From Streptomyces dysideae (GTDB taxonomy: Bacteria > Actinomycetota > Actinomycetes > Streptomycetales > Streptomycetaceae), in NCBI RefSeq assembly GCF_001514305.1, contig NZ_KQ949106.1, positions 63,967 to 127,966 on the forward strand: DNA of 64,000 nucleotides, in the 5' to 3' direction. The stretch's first letter is position 1. Each line of letters begins with the position of its first letter. Shown piece by piece: positions 15,265-24,300 of this stretch. The position numbers were made by a program, and so were the translations under genes. The notes below the pieces were generated by a model. That model did not search any database. It saw nothing but the letters and a program-made list of their open reading frames with translations, and had not been told where the DNA came from.

Positions 15265-15885
15265 ATGACCAACGACGATCATGGTGACGGCACCGGGACC
15301 GGCCTCGACTGGGACGCGGCGGCCGCCACCTTCGACGACGAACCGGACCATGGCCTGCGCGACCCGGAGGCGCGCCGGGCCTGGGCGGACCGCCTGCGCG
15401 GCTGGCTGCCCGAGCGCCCCTCGGACGTCCTCGACCTCGGCTGCGGCACCGGCAGCCTGTCGCTGCTCGCCGCCGGACAGGGACACCGAGTGACCGGCGT
15501 GGACAGCTCCCCGCCCATGGTGGATCTCGCCCGCGCCAAGCTCGTCGGACGTGACGCGGCGTTCCTCGTCGGTGACGCGGCGGCGCCGCCGGTCGGGGAG
15601 GAGCGCTTCGACGTGGTCCTCGTACGGCATGTGCTGTGGGCGCTGCCCGAGCCGGGCCGGGTCCTGCGGCACTGGCGGGAGCTGCTCAGGCCCGGCGGGC
15701 GGCTCGTCCTGGTCGAGGGCGTGTGGGGGACGGTCACACCGGTGGGCATACCGGCGGACCGGCTCGCCGCCCTCCTCGCCCCGCTCACCGGGCCGGTGCG
15801 CGTGGAGCGGCTGTCCGGTGACGCGCGGTTGTGGGGAAAGGACGTGGACGACGAGCGGTACGCCGTGGTGGCCGCCGTGCCGTGA
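15265..15885 (+). CDS. Class I SAM-dependent methyltransferase
   Basis: 206 residues with a Rossmann-type methyltransferase fold. Motif I is VLDLGCGTGSLSLLAAGQGH, the acidic loop is VTGVDSS, motif II reads FDVVLVRHVLWALPEP and motif III is LLRPGGRLVLVEG. The methyl acceptor is unknown; the fold and size suit a small molecule or tRNA/protein target. No ribosome-binding site is visible before ATG 15265. The promoter motif immediately upstream predicts a transcript starting at the ATG, so a leaderless mRNA is inferred. The damage-type promoter motifs suggest induction by DNA damage, which is unproven. Confidence 0.88.
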   Translation: MTNDDHGDGTGTGLDWDAAAATFDDEPDHGLRDPEARRAWADRLRGWLPERPSDVLDLGCGTGSLSLLAAGQGHRVTGVDSSPPMVDLARAKLVGRDAAFLVGDAAAPPVGEERFDVVLVRHVLWALPEPGRVLRHWRELLRPGGRLVLVEGVWGTVTPVGIPADRLAALLAPLTGPVRVERLSGDARLWGKDVDDERYAVVAAVP

Positions 15886-15894
15886 GCCCGGCTG

Positions 15895-16395
15895 TTACGC
15901 CAGCAGCGCCTCGAAGCCGTCCTCGCGGGCCAGCGACTCCAGCTCGTCGAGGGCCGCCACGGAGGCCGCCGCGGCCTGCGGATCCGTCTCCGCGAGGCCG
16001 CTCTCGGCGAACTCGTCCTCGTCCAGGCGGCGTACGTCCGTGCCGTCGGCGGAGCGCCACAGGTCGAGGTCGAGGTCCTCGACGACCAGCTCGCCGGCGG
16101 AGACCGTGGCCGGGCGGGTGATGTCGCAGTACCAGCCCTTGAGGGCGCCCGTGCCGTCGCGGACCTCCTTCACGGCGTACCAGCGGTCACGCCAGTAGTA
16201 CTCCGTGAAGACGTCGCCCGGCTCGAAGCGCACGAAGCCGAAGTCGCGTACGCCGGCGCCGGCCCAGGGGGCGCGGACGGCGACACGGGTGCCGTCGTCG
16301 CTCACCAGCGTGCTCCCGTAACGGATCTTCGTGCGGCCCGCCTTGACCAGGACCACGTCCAGGTGACGTGCCGTGTCAGGTGAGTTCGTGGACAC
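15895..16395 (-). CDS. DUF402 domain protein
   Basis: 166 residues of the DUF402 family: VRFEPGDVFTEYYWRDRWYAVKEVRDGTG then LKGWYCDITRPATV and ELVVEDLDLDLWRSADG, giving the typical Tyr/Trp-rich barrel with an acidic metal-binding set. Family members include nucleoside phosphate phosphohydrolases and FomD, so hydrolysis of a nucleotide or nucleotidyl conjugate is possible. The GTG start has GGAGGT five bases upstream. It overlaps the end of the GNAT gene by 20 nt, so the two are cotranscribed. Confidence 0.85.
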   Translation of the reverse strand: MSTNSPDTARHLDVVLVKAGRTKIRYGSTLVSDDGTRVAVRAPWAGAGVRDFGFVRFEPGDVFTEYYWRDRWYAVKEVRDGTGALKGWYCDITRPATVSAGELVVEDLDLDLWRSADGTDVRRLDEDEFAESGLAETDPQAAAASVAALDELESLAREDGFEALLA

Positions 16396-17305
16396 AGCGG
16401 ACCTCCGTCGCGCAGATCTCGTAGCCGAACCAATTGTTGATCGCGAGCATCGGCTCGTTGCCGGTGTCGTTGCCCGTGAACGCCTCCGTGAACCCGGCGG
16501 CGCGGGCGCGGTGCAGGGAGTCGTTCTTGGCGAGCTTGGCCAGGCCCCGGCCGCGGAAGGCGCGGGCGGTGCCGGTCATGGCGGTGCCGTAGCGGCCGGC
16601 GTCGTCGGTGTGGGCCACGCTGAAGGCGGCGGGGCGGCCGTCGACGACCGCGACGGTCGTCAGCTCGCGGTTGAGCAGCGGGTGCATCCAGGTCTCCTCG
16701 AGCCACGCCTCGTAGTCCGTGAACTCGGCGCCGACGTCGCTCGGTTCGTCGGACGTCACCTCCGCGTCCAGCTCGAACATCGGGCGCGGATCGTCCGCGT
16801 AGTCGGCGGCCGTGCGCAGCTCGACGCCCGCGGGCGGGGACTGGAGCGGGGGCAGCTCGCCCTTCGCCAGGTCCAGGCGGAGGAAGTGCGCGGAGCGCCT
16901 CGCCTCGTAGCCGCGACGCTCGGCGAAGGCGTGGTTGTGCGGCTCGTCCAGGACCCAGGTGAAGACCTTGGTCACACCCCGGGTGGCCAGGTACTCCTCG
17001 GCGGTGCGGACCAGCAGGGAACCGGCGCCGCGTCCCGTCCGCCCGGGATGCACGTACACGTTGGCGAAGCCCAGGCCCGGCGTCGGGCTGTCGTGGGCGA
17101 CACCGACCTGGGCCGTGCCGATGATCTCACCACCCTGCTCGGCGAGGAGCTGGCGGAAACCGGCGTCCGGATGGGCGTGGGTGAGGGCGTGCACCGCGGA
17201 CCGCGGGGTGGTCACCATGAAGGGCACGGCAAGCTGCCGGACAAGGACGAAGCCCTCGGCGTCGGCGGGGACTTCGGGGCGCAGATCGCGCACAAGCACA
17301 GTCAT
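16376..17305 (-). CDS. GNAT acetyltransferase (tandem GNAT fold)
   Basis: 309 residues from the ATG at 17305 (MTVLVRDLRPE). Two GNAT-like halves are visible. The first has NVYVHPGRTGRGAGSLLV, the acetyl-CoA pyrophosphate loop; the second has GTARAFRGRGLAKLAKNDSL with a C-terminal NEPMLAINNWFGYE. This double arrangement is found in mycothiol synthase-like and related acetyltransferases. The substrate is unknown. It is the first gene of a unit with the DUF402 gene and is divergent from the GntR gene at 17376, which may regulate it. Confidence 0.85.
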   Translation of the reverse strand: MTVLVRDLRPEVPADAEGFVLVRQLAVPFMVTTPRSAVHALTHAHPDAGFRQLLAEQGGEIIGTAQVGVAHDSPTPGLGFANVYVHPGRTGRGAGSLLVRTAEEYLATRGVTKVFTWVLDEPHNHAFAERRGYEARRSAHFLRLDLAKGELPPLQSPPAGVELRTAADYADDPRPMFELDAEVTSDEPSDVGAEFTDYEAWLEETWMHPLLNRELTTVAVVDGRPAAFSVAHTDDAGRYGTAMTGTARAFRGRGLAKLAKNDSLHRARAAGFTEAFTGNDTGNEPMLAINNWFGYEICATEVRCVHELT

Positions 17306-17375
17306 GTGTGCGCACGCTACGTGGTGGCGCGCGCGGGCTCCTCTCATTTTCCGGCGGGTACGGGACAATCACTGC

Positions 17376-17744
17376 GTGACCTTGAAGATCCACATCGACG
17401 ACAGTGCCGCGCCCTACGAGCAGGTGCGGGCGCAGATCTCCGAACAGGCGCGATCGGGGGTGCTGCCCGTGGGGTACCGGCTGCCGACCGTGCGGGGGCT
17501 GGCCGAGTCGCTGGGGCTGGCCGCGAACACGGTCGCCAAGGCGTACCGCGCGCTGGAGACGGACGGGGTGATCGAGACGCGGGGGCGCAACGGCACGTTC
17601 GTGGCTGCCGCAGGCTCGGCGGCGGAGCGGGAGCTGGCGTCGGCCGCGCAGGCTTACGCCGAGCGTGTCCGACGTCTGGGGCTGGACGAGGACGCGGCGC
17701 TTGGTGCCGTGCGGGACGCCCTGCGGGCGGCGTTCGGGAAGTAG
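17376..17744 (+). CDS. Short GntR-family regulator (YtrA type)
   Basis: 122 residues: an N-terminal winged helix (PYEQVRAQISEQARSGVLPVGYRLPTVRGLAESLGLAANTVAKAYRALETDGVIETRGRNGTFV) and only a short C-terminal helical tail without a ligand-binding domain. This is the YtrA layout, commonly linked to ABC transporters. GTG 17376 is used. It is divergent from the GNAT/DUF402 pair with 70 bp between, suggesting local control; no clear operator palindrome was found. Confidence 0.88.
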   Translation: MTLKIHIDDSAAPYEQVRAQISEQARSGVLPVGYRLPTVRGLAESLGLAANTVAKAYRALETDGVIETRGRNGTFVAAAGSAAERELASAAQAYAERVRRLGLDEDAALGAVRDALRAAFGK

Positions 17745-17890
17745 GGGTTCGGCGTCCGGAGGCTGAGCCGGGTTCGGCACCGCCGGAGTACGCCGTCGCG
17801 GCTGAGCGTCGTTGCGGCGGAATCAATGTCGGCGGCGAGATGAAGGGAGCGGTTGGAAGGCGGTGCGGTTGTCGTCGGGCGGCACGGTCG

Positions 17891-18643
17891 TCATGGCGTA
17901 CGCGTGACCTCCAGCCCCTTCGCCGCCGCCACCCGCCCGAACGCCCTCGCATCCTCCACCGCCGCCCCATACGGGTCGTTGTTGAAGTACGCGTACACGT
18001 CCTCGCCCTCGGACCACGCCCCCGCGGCCCGCTCGGCCCACGTCTTCAGCGACTGCCTGCCATAGCGCGGCCACGCCTGCGCACGGCCCTCGTGGAAGCG
18101 GACGTACCCCCAGTCGGCGGTCCGCCACAGCGGGGTCACCGGGCGGGCCCGTACGTCGGCCCAGCACAGGGCGGCGCCCCGGGACTCCAGGACCTTGCGG
18201 ACCTCAGGCGTCCACCAGGAGTCGTGCCGGGGTTCGACGGCGATCCGGGTGGACCGGGGGAAGCAGGCCAGGCACGTGTCCAGCAGGTCGGGGTCGGCCT
18301 GCAGCGTCGGTGGCAGTTGCAACAGGACCGGGCCCAGCCGGGCGCCCAGGCCCGCCGCATGGGTCATCAGGCGGTCCACCGGCTCCTCGGGGTCCCGCAG
18401 CCGCTTGATGTGGGTGAGGTAGCGGCTGGCCTTGACCGCGATCACGAAGTCGTCCGGCACCCGGGCCCGCCAGGCCTCGAAGTTCTCCCGCGTCGGCAGC
18501 CGGTAGAAGGCGTTGTTGATCTCGACCGTCGCGAAGTGCTCCGCGTACTCCTCCAGCCACCGCCGCACGGGCACGTCAGCCGGGTACAGGACGCCCCGCC
18601 AGTCCTTGTACTGCCACCCCGACGTGCCGACGAACAGGGTCAT
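17891..18643 (-). CDS. DUF72 domain protein (TIM-barrel)
   Basis: 250 residues of the DUF72/YecE family: LFVGTSGWQYKDWRGVLYP at the start, VEINNAFYRLPTRENFEAW, FVIAVKASRYLTH, LLQLPPTLQAD, RIAVEPRHDSWW and YAYFNNDPYGAAV. The conserved barrel strands are in the expected order and length is normal. Biochemical function is not established for the family. The gene lies 29 bp downstream of the DUF5925 ATPase on the same strand, so cotranscription is possible. Confidence 0.9.
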   Translation of the reverse strand: MTLFVGTSGWQYKDWRGVLYPADVPVRRWLEEYAEHFATVEINNAFYRLPTRENFEAWRARVPDDFVIAVKASRYLTHIKRLRDPEEPVDRLMTHAAGLGARLGPVLLQLPPTLQADPDLLDTCLACFPRSTRIAVEPRHDSWWTPEVRKVLESRGAALCWADVRARPVTPLWRTADWGYVRFHEGRAQAWPRYGRQSLKTWAERAAGAWSEGEDVYAYFNNDPYGAAVEDARAFGRVAAAKGLEVTRTP

Positions 18644-18672
18644 ATCTCCATCAAAGCACCGGCCGGCGGGAT

Positions 18673-19782
18673 CTACAGATACAGCCCCGCGTCCGCCCCG
18701 CCCCGCGGCTCCGGCAGCGCCGTCGGAGACGTCCCGCGCCGCAGCGCGTACAGCTCCGCCAGCGTCGCCCCCTCACGGCCCAGATCTTCCTCCCGGCCGA
18801 CGGCCTCCCTGCCCAGCCAGCTCACCGCCTCCCGCCGGGTCAGCGGCCCCACCTCGATACGGGCCAGACAGCGGCCGGGGCGGACGACGGCGGGGTGGAG
18901 GCGCTCCAGGTCCTCGTTGGTCGTGACGCCGACCAGGACGTTGCGGCCCTGGCCCAGCAGGCCGTCGGTGAGGTTCAGCAGCCGCGACAGGGCCTGGCCC
19001 GCCGTGTGCTTCGCCTCCCCGCGGATCAGCTCGTCGCAGTCCTCCAGGAGCAGCAGCCGCCAGCGGCCCTTGCCGGTGGAGTCCTCCTCGCCGATCGCGA
19101 TGTCCATCAGATAGCCGACGTCGGAGAACAGGCGCTCCGGGTCCAGGACGCAGTCCACCTGGCACCAGTCCCGCCAGGAACGCGCCAGCGTGCGCAGCGC
19201 CGACGTCTTGCCGGTGCCCGGCGGGCCGTGCAGGAGCAGCAGGCGGCCCGCGATGTCCTCCGGGGTCGTCTTCATCAGGTGGTCCATGGCGTCCGCCACC
19301 GGCGCGGTGTAGTTCTCCCGCACCTCGTCCCAGGTGCCCGCCGAGATCTGGCGGGTCGTGCGGTGCGGGCCGCGCCTCGGGGAGACGTACCAGAAGCCCA
19401 TGGTCACGTTCTCCGGCTGCGGCTCGGGCTCGTCCGCCGCGCCGTCGGTGGCCTGGTCGAGGACCTTCTCGGCCAGTTCGGCGCTGGTCGCCGTCACCGT
19501 GATGTCGGCGCCGCGGTTCCAGCGGGAGATCAGCAGGGTCCAGCCGTCGCCCTCCGCCAGCGTCGCGCTGCGGTCGTCGTCGCGGGCGGCGCGCAGCACG
19601 CGGGCGCCGGGCGGCAGGAGCGTCGCCCCGGACCGTACGCGGTCGATGTTGGACGCGTGCGAGTACGGCTGCTCGCCCGTCGCGAAGCGGCCGAGGAACA
19701 GCGCGTCGACGACGTCGGACGGCGAGTCGCTGTCGTCGACGTTGAGCCGGATCGGCAGAGCGTCGTGTGGGTTCGCAGACAT
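18673..19782 (-). CDS. AAA-family ATPase with DUF5925 N-terminal domain
   Basis: 369 residues from the ATG at 19782 (MSANPHDALPIRLNVDDSDS). The N-terminal part (about 1-150) is the actinobacterial DUF5925 region. The C-terminal half is an AAA domain with Walker A GPPGTGKT near residue 190, Walker B LLLLEDCDELI, a sensor-1 region VGVTTNEDLERLHPAVVRPGR and an arginine finger. It likely remodels or unfolds a partner protein; the target is unknown. ATG 19800 is an in-frame alternative. Followed by the DUF72 gene. Confidence 0.88.
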   Translation of the reverse strand: MSANPHDALPIRLNVDDSDSPSDVVDALFLGRFATGEQPYSHASNIDRVRSGATLLPPGARVLRAARDDDRSATLAEGDGWTLLISRWNRGADITVTATSAELAEKVLDQATDGAADEPEPQPENVTMGFWYVSPRRGPHRTTRQISAGTWDEVRENYTAPVADAMDHLMKTTPEDIAGRLLLLHGPPGTGKTSALRTLARSWRDWCQVDCVLDPERLFSDVGYLMDIAIGEEDSTGKGRWRLLLLEDCDELIRGEAKHTAGQALSRLLNLTDGLLGQGRNVLVGVTTNEDLERLHPAVVRPGRCLARIEVGPLTRREAVSWLGREAVGREEDLGREGATLAELYALRRGTSPTALPEPRGGADAGLYL

Positions 19783-19949
19783 GCCGCCATGATCCGGCAC
19801 GAGGCCGCCGTGTGCACCCGGTTTCCGAGGTCGGCCCGGAGTGTCGGCGGTGCCCGTCGGCTCCGTTTGTACCCCCTCCGTCCTGTTACAAGGGCGTAGC
19901 CCTACGAACTCTGCCCCCGGGGTGATTTCCGCCGTTACTGTTGCCCTTG

Positions 19950-21371
19950 ATGGGACGTCATGGGTGGAATTCGGGGGCAGGGCGGTGGCGGCTCACCGCG
20001 CTGCTCGGGGTGGGTCTGGCCGCGCTGGCCCTGGTGGTGACCCTGCTCAACACGCTTCCCGCCGACGGCGGAAGCACCAGGGGCACCTCACGCGACGGCG
20101 ACAAGGTGCACGGCACTCCCGCCGCACCCGAGGACGAGACGACACCGGACGTCGGCTGGGGCTTCACCCACACCCAGCACAGTGCCGACGAGGGCAGCGG
20201 CGCCGCCGTCGAGCGTGCCGAGGGCCTGCTCTCCCAGGGCGGAGGGCTGCCGCAGAACCAGCACATCATGGGCTGGGGCGCCGACAATCCCGAGCCGGTG
20301 AAGGGGCGTTACGACTTCGAGGCGATGGACCGCCGCATCGACTTCGTCCGTGCGTCCGGCGGCACCCCGGTGGTCACCCTGTGCTGTGCGCCCGACTGGA
20401 TGAAGGGCGGCAAGGCCGGCGTCGACAACACGAACTGGAGCCAGGCCGCCCTGGAGACCGCCCCGGAACCCGAGCACTTCGAGGACTTCGCCGCGCTCGC
20501 CGTGACCGTCGCCAAGCGCTATCCGGACGTACGCCACTTCATCGTCTGGAACGAGTTCAAGGGCTTCTGGAACGACGCCGAGGCCCGCTGGGACTACGAG
20601 GGGTACACCAGGCTCTACAACCTCGTCCACAAGGCGTTGAAGGCGGTGGACCCGGACATCATGGTCGGCGGGCCGTACCTGGTGATGGACAGTGTCGACC
20701 CGCGCGCGGAGGAGGCCTCGACGGCGCTGACGGGCAGCTGGGGCGCCATGGACCAACGCATCGTGGACGCCTTCGCCTACTGGAACAAGAACAAGGTGGG
20801 CGCCGACTTCGTCGTCGTGGACGGCTCCAGCTACACCCGGGACGACGAGTTCCTGTCCGACGAGTTCGCGGCCACCGACAAGTTCACGGCCGTGAGCCAG
20901 TGGGTGCGGCGGCAGACCGGTGATCTGCCGCTGTGGTGGGCCGAGTACTACGTCGAGACCGCCGACGGCAACGACGACCGCAAGGGCTGGTCCGAGCCGC
21001 ACCGTGTCGCCGTCCAGGCCGCCGGGATGATCGCCATGGCCGAGGGCGGCGCGACCTCGGGGTTCTACTGGAACCCGGAGGAGGAGAAGGGCACCGACTG
21101 CCCCGGCTGCCTGTGGACGCCCACCGACAGGGCCGGCGGTGGGAAGAAGCTGCCGATGTACGACCTGGTCGCGCGGTTCAGCAGGGAGTTCCCGCCGGGG
21201 ACCGCCTACGAGAGCGTGTCCGTCGCCGCCGACGACGTGCCCGACGTCCGCGTCCTCGCCACCGACAAGGCCGTCCTGGTCGTCAACATCCTGGACCGGC
21301 CGATCAGCGCGAAGGTCGACGGGAAGCGGTTCGACATGCGAGCGCATGAGGTCAAGTGGCTCAGCCGCTGA
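19950..21371 (+). CDS. Secreted or membrane-anchored glycoside hydrolase (GH39-like, clan A)
   Basis: 473 residues. An N-terminal hydrophobic helix (LTALLGVGLAALALVVTLL, residues 15-35) acts as signal anchor. A (beta/alpha)8 hydrolase domain follows with the acid/base Glu202 in HFIVWNEFKGFW and the candidate nucleophile Glu332 in LPLWWAEYYVE, the two-glutamate layout of clan GH-A, closest by eye to family 39. A small beta domain ends the protein. It sits tail-to-tail with the exopolysaccharide operon and shares its terminator, so it may trim or release that polysaccharide, the role such hydrolases often have in biosynthetic loci. No strong ribosome site before the ATG. Confidence 0.8.
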   Translation: MGRHGWNSGAGRWRLTALLGVGLAALALVVTLLNTLPADGGSTRGTSRDGDKVHGTPAAPEDETTPDVGWGFTHTQHSADEGSGAAVERAEGLLSQGGGLPQNQHIMGWGADNPEPVKGRYDFEAMDRRIDFVRASGGTPVVTLCCAPDWMKGGKAGVDNTNWSQAALETAPEPEHFEDFAALAVTVAKRYPDVRHFIVWNEFKGFWNDAEARWDYEGYTRLYNLVHKALKAVDPDIMVGGPYLVMDSVDPRAEEASTALTGSWGAMDQRIVDAFAYWNKNKVGADFVVVDGSSYTRDDEFLSDEFAATDKFTAVSQWVRRQTGDLPLWWAEYYVETADGNDDRKGWSEPHRVAVQAAGMIAMAEGGATSGFYWNPEEEKGTDCPGCLWTPTDRAGGGKKLPMYDLVARFSREFPPGTAYESVSVAADDVPDVRVLATDKAVLVVNILDRPISAKVDGKRFDMRAHEVKWLSR

Positions 21372-21381
21372 GCCACTTGAC
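21351..21381. terminator. Bidirectional terminator overlapping the hydrolase stop codon
   Basis: A perfect 14-bp stem (GTCAAGTGGCTCAG at 21351-21364 with 21368-21381) and a 3-nt loop. The left arm encodes the last codons of the hydrolase and the loop precedes its TGA; the right arm lies before the convergent operon end at 21399. Confidence 0.75.
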
Positions 21382-21398
21382 CACCATGCCGACCTCGC

Positions 21399-24300
21399 TC
21401 ACTTGATCGTCAGGAACCGCTGCACCAGCGAGGCCAGCAGCACCGCCAGCAGCGGCAGCGAGAACCAGAAGCTGCTCTGCAGCCACCGCAGCTGCCGCAC
21501 GCCCGGCCGCACCGCCACCCGCACGACCTCCCGCGCGGTCAGCAGCACGATCAGCGCCAGCGCCGCGAGAGCGCCCACGACCGACCACGGCGTCCAGGTC
21601 ACCTGCGGTCCGATCGGCCCGGGATCGGCGGCGGGGACCTTGCCCGCGGGCTGCTTCGCCATCGTGTAAAGGGTGACGTCGGTGTTGCTGAACGTCTTCT
21701 TCAGCTCCGGCCGCTTGTCCAGGTTCTGTACGAGCCGGGACTCCCAGGTCGTCGAATAGCCCATGTCCAGCCGGAGATAGGTGACCTGACTGCGGTTGAT
21801 CATCAGATACGAGTTCTGCCCCGCGTCCTTCAGCGCCTTGACCAGCCCCGACACCAGCACCGGGTCGGTCGGCGCCAGTGTCGGCACGTACTCGACCTTC
21901 TCCATGTCCCGCGAACCCCACGGCATCGCCGGAGTCACGTTGTTGAGCGTGTCGTTGCTCAGCCACAGCAGACGCAGGCTCGGATCGTCCTGGGCGTACA
22001 CGTACTCCATGGCGGCGACCTCGCCGGGCCGGATCCGCTCGAACGGCTCGTTGCCCCAACGGGCCACCAGGAAGCCGCCGATGAGGACCAGGCCCGCCAT
22101 CAGCGCGGCCAGCGGAGCGAGACTCACCCGGTCCTTGTCGCGCTCCTTCGCGGTGACGCCGGTGCGCGGGAACAGGGCGAGACCGGCGAGCAGGGCCGCG
22201 CCCGGCAGGGCGAACATGAAGACCCGCAGGGCCATCTCGCCGCCGTACGACTGCATGCCGAAGCCCAGGAACGGCACGAAGGTGAGGACCAGCAGCGACC
22301 GCTCGCGGTACTTGTGGTCGCGGCGGCGCCACCAGCCGTAGCAGGCGGCGGTCATCACACTGCCGGCCAGCAGCACGCGCGTGTACAGCACGAGCTTGTG
22401 TGTCGAACTGCCGCCCTCGATACGGCCGGACACCGACGACGACACATTGCTGCCGACGCCGCCGACTCCGCCGAAGAGCTCGTCGAAGTGTCCGGACCAG
22501 TACGGCTCGGCCATGAAGCCGACCCAGAACGCCACCAGCACGCCGAACAGGATGGGCAGCCCGCGCAGTTCGGACTTGCCGATCAGCACGAGCGCGGCCA
22601 GCACGCCCAGCATCACGAACGGGGTGAGCTGGTGGGCCGGGACGCTCGCCGCGAACAGCCCTGTGACGAGTATGAGCAGCACGGCCCGCTGGCGGCGGCC
22701 GGCCGGTTCGACCTCCGCCTCGCCGGGGCGCCGCTTCGTCCAGATCACGCGCGGTGGGCGGAACCAGACCAGGAGGACCGCAGCGAACACCAGGTAGAGG
22801 AGGTAGGTGAAGCCCTGCGGTGAGAAGTAGTCCTGGCCGACCCAGCCGCTGAGCACGAAGATCCAGATGCCGGTCCACTTGGCGCGCCAGCTCGCCCGCA
22901 TCGAGCGCACGAGCAGGAACATCGGCGCCAGATAGAGCAGTTGCACGGCCGGCGGCCACCAGCGGATGACCTCGGTGAAGTCCGTGACCCCGCACGCCTT
23001 CGCGACGAACGCGGCCACCGCGAAGAAGCCCGGCCAGCTCCAGCGGGCGTCCAGGTCGGGTACGGCGGACCCGGTGCGGTCGATGTAGTCGAGGAAGCCG
23101 AGATGCTGCCAGGCCGTCGCGAACCGCGGCTCGGTCTCGATCACGGCGGGCAGCGCGTGCAGGGACACGACCGTCGCGAGCAGCGTGATCAGCAGCAGCG
23201 CCTTGTGCTCCCGGCCCAGCCACAGCAGCGACGCGAACACCGTGGCCAGCAGCGCGGCCCCGACCAGCGTCGGCAGCGGCAGCACGGAGATCAGCCCGAG
23301 CCCGCCCATCCCGTCGAGGTCGGCCTCGCCGAGCCGCAGCGCGGGCACCCAGTACAGCAGCAGGGCGGCGGTCAGCAGACAGCCGAGGACCACACCCAGG
23401 CGGGTGGGATGCAGACGGTCCCGCCAGGCGAGCGGCGGCGCCTCGGGCTGCCGTACCTCGTCGCGCGCGGGCGGCTCTTCCGGTACGGCGGCCTCCTCTC
23501 GTACGGCCGGCTCCGCGGCTACGACGGGCTCCTCGCGTTCGGCCGACTTGCCCGCGTCGAACTCGGACTCGAACGGCGCGTCCACCTCCGTCGGCCCCAG
23601 CGAGGCCTCCGAGCCCGGTTCCCGTTCCTCGACCGGCAGCCCCAGCTCCGGCTTCCGCGCCCAGGTCGGCCGGGGGTCCCGGCCGACGGGCGCCCCGGTG
23701 GGCGGCGTCCCCGGTCCCGGACGGACATCGGGCCGGCGCTCCTGGTGGTCGAAGTCGACATGGATGCCGAGCGCGAGTGTGTCGCTGTCCAGCGCCCACG
23801 CGGGCCCTCGCCTCCCGGGCACCTCGCGCGCCCCCAGATCGGCGAGGTCGCCGTCGGGTGCCGCGTCCTCGGGGACCGTGGCCGGCGCGGCCCTGGCCAC
23901 CTTGTACAGCTTGGGCGCGGCGAGCGCGACGATCACCGCGAGCGACGAGATCTCGGCGACGCCCGCGCCGGTCAGGCCCATCCGCGGGAGCAGCAGCAGC
24001 GTCAGCCCGAGCACCAGGGCACACAACAGGCCCTGCAGCCAGGCCAGTCCGGCGGTACGGCTCTGCGCGCGCAGCACCGCGAAGTACGTCTCCATGACAA
24101 CCCGCAGCACCGCGCCGACCGCGAACCAGCGCAGCAGCGGCGTCGCCGCGTCGGCGTAGCCCGCGCCGAAGACGCCCAGGATCCACGGCGCCCCGAAGAA
24201 CAGCACCGCGGCCACCGGCAGCATGATCCGGGCCATGCGGCGCAGCGCGGCCCGGGTGTTGGCGGCGAGTCGTCCCGGGTCGTGCGAGCCCTCGACCGTG

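Noticed and set aside
16373..19114. A 900-codon plus-strand frame across the GNAT, GntR and DUF72 region
   Set aside because: It runs antisense to two real genes and out of frame through a third, so it cannot be a gene together with them.
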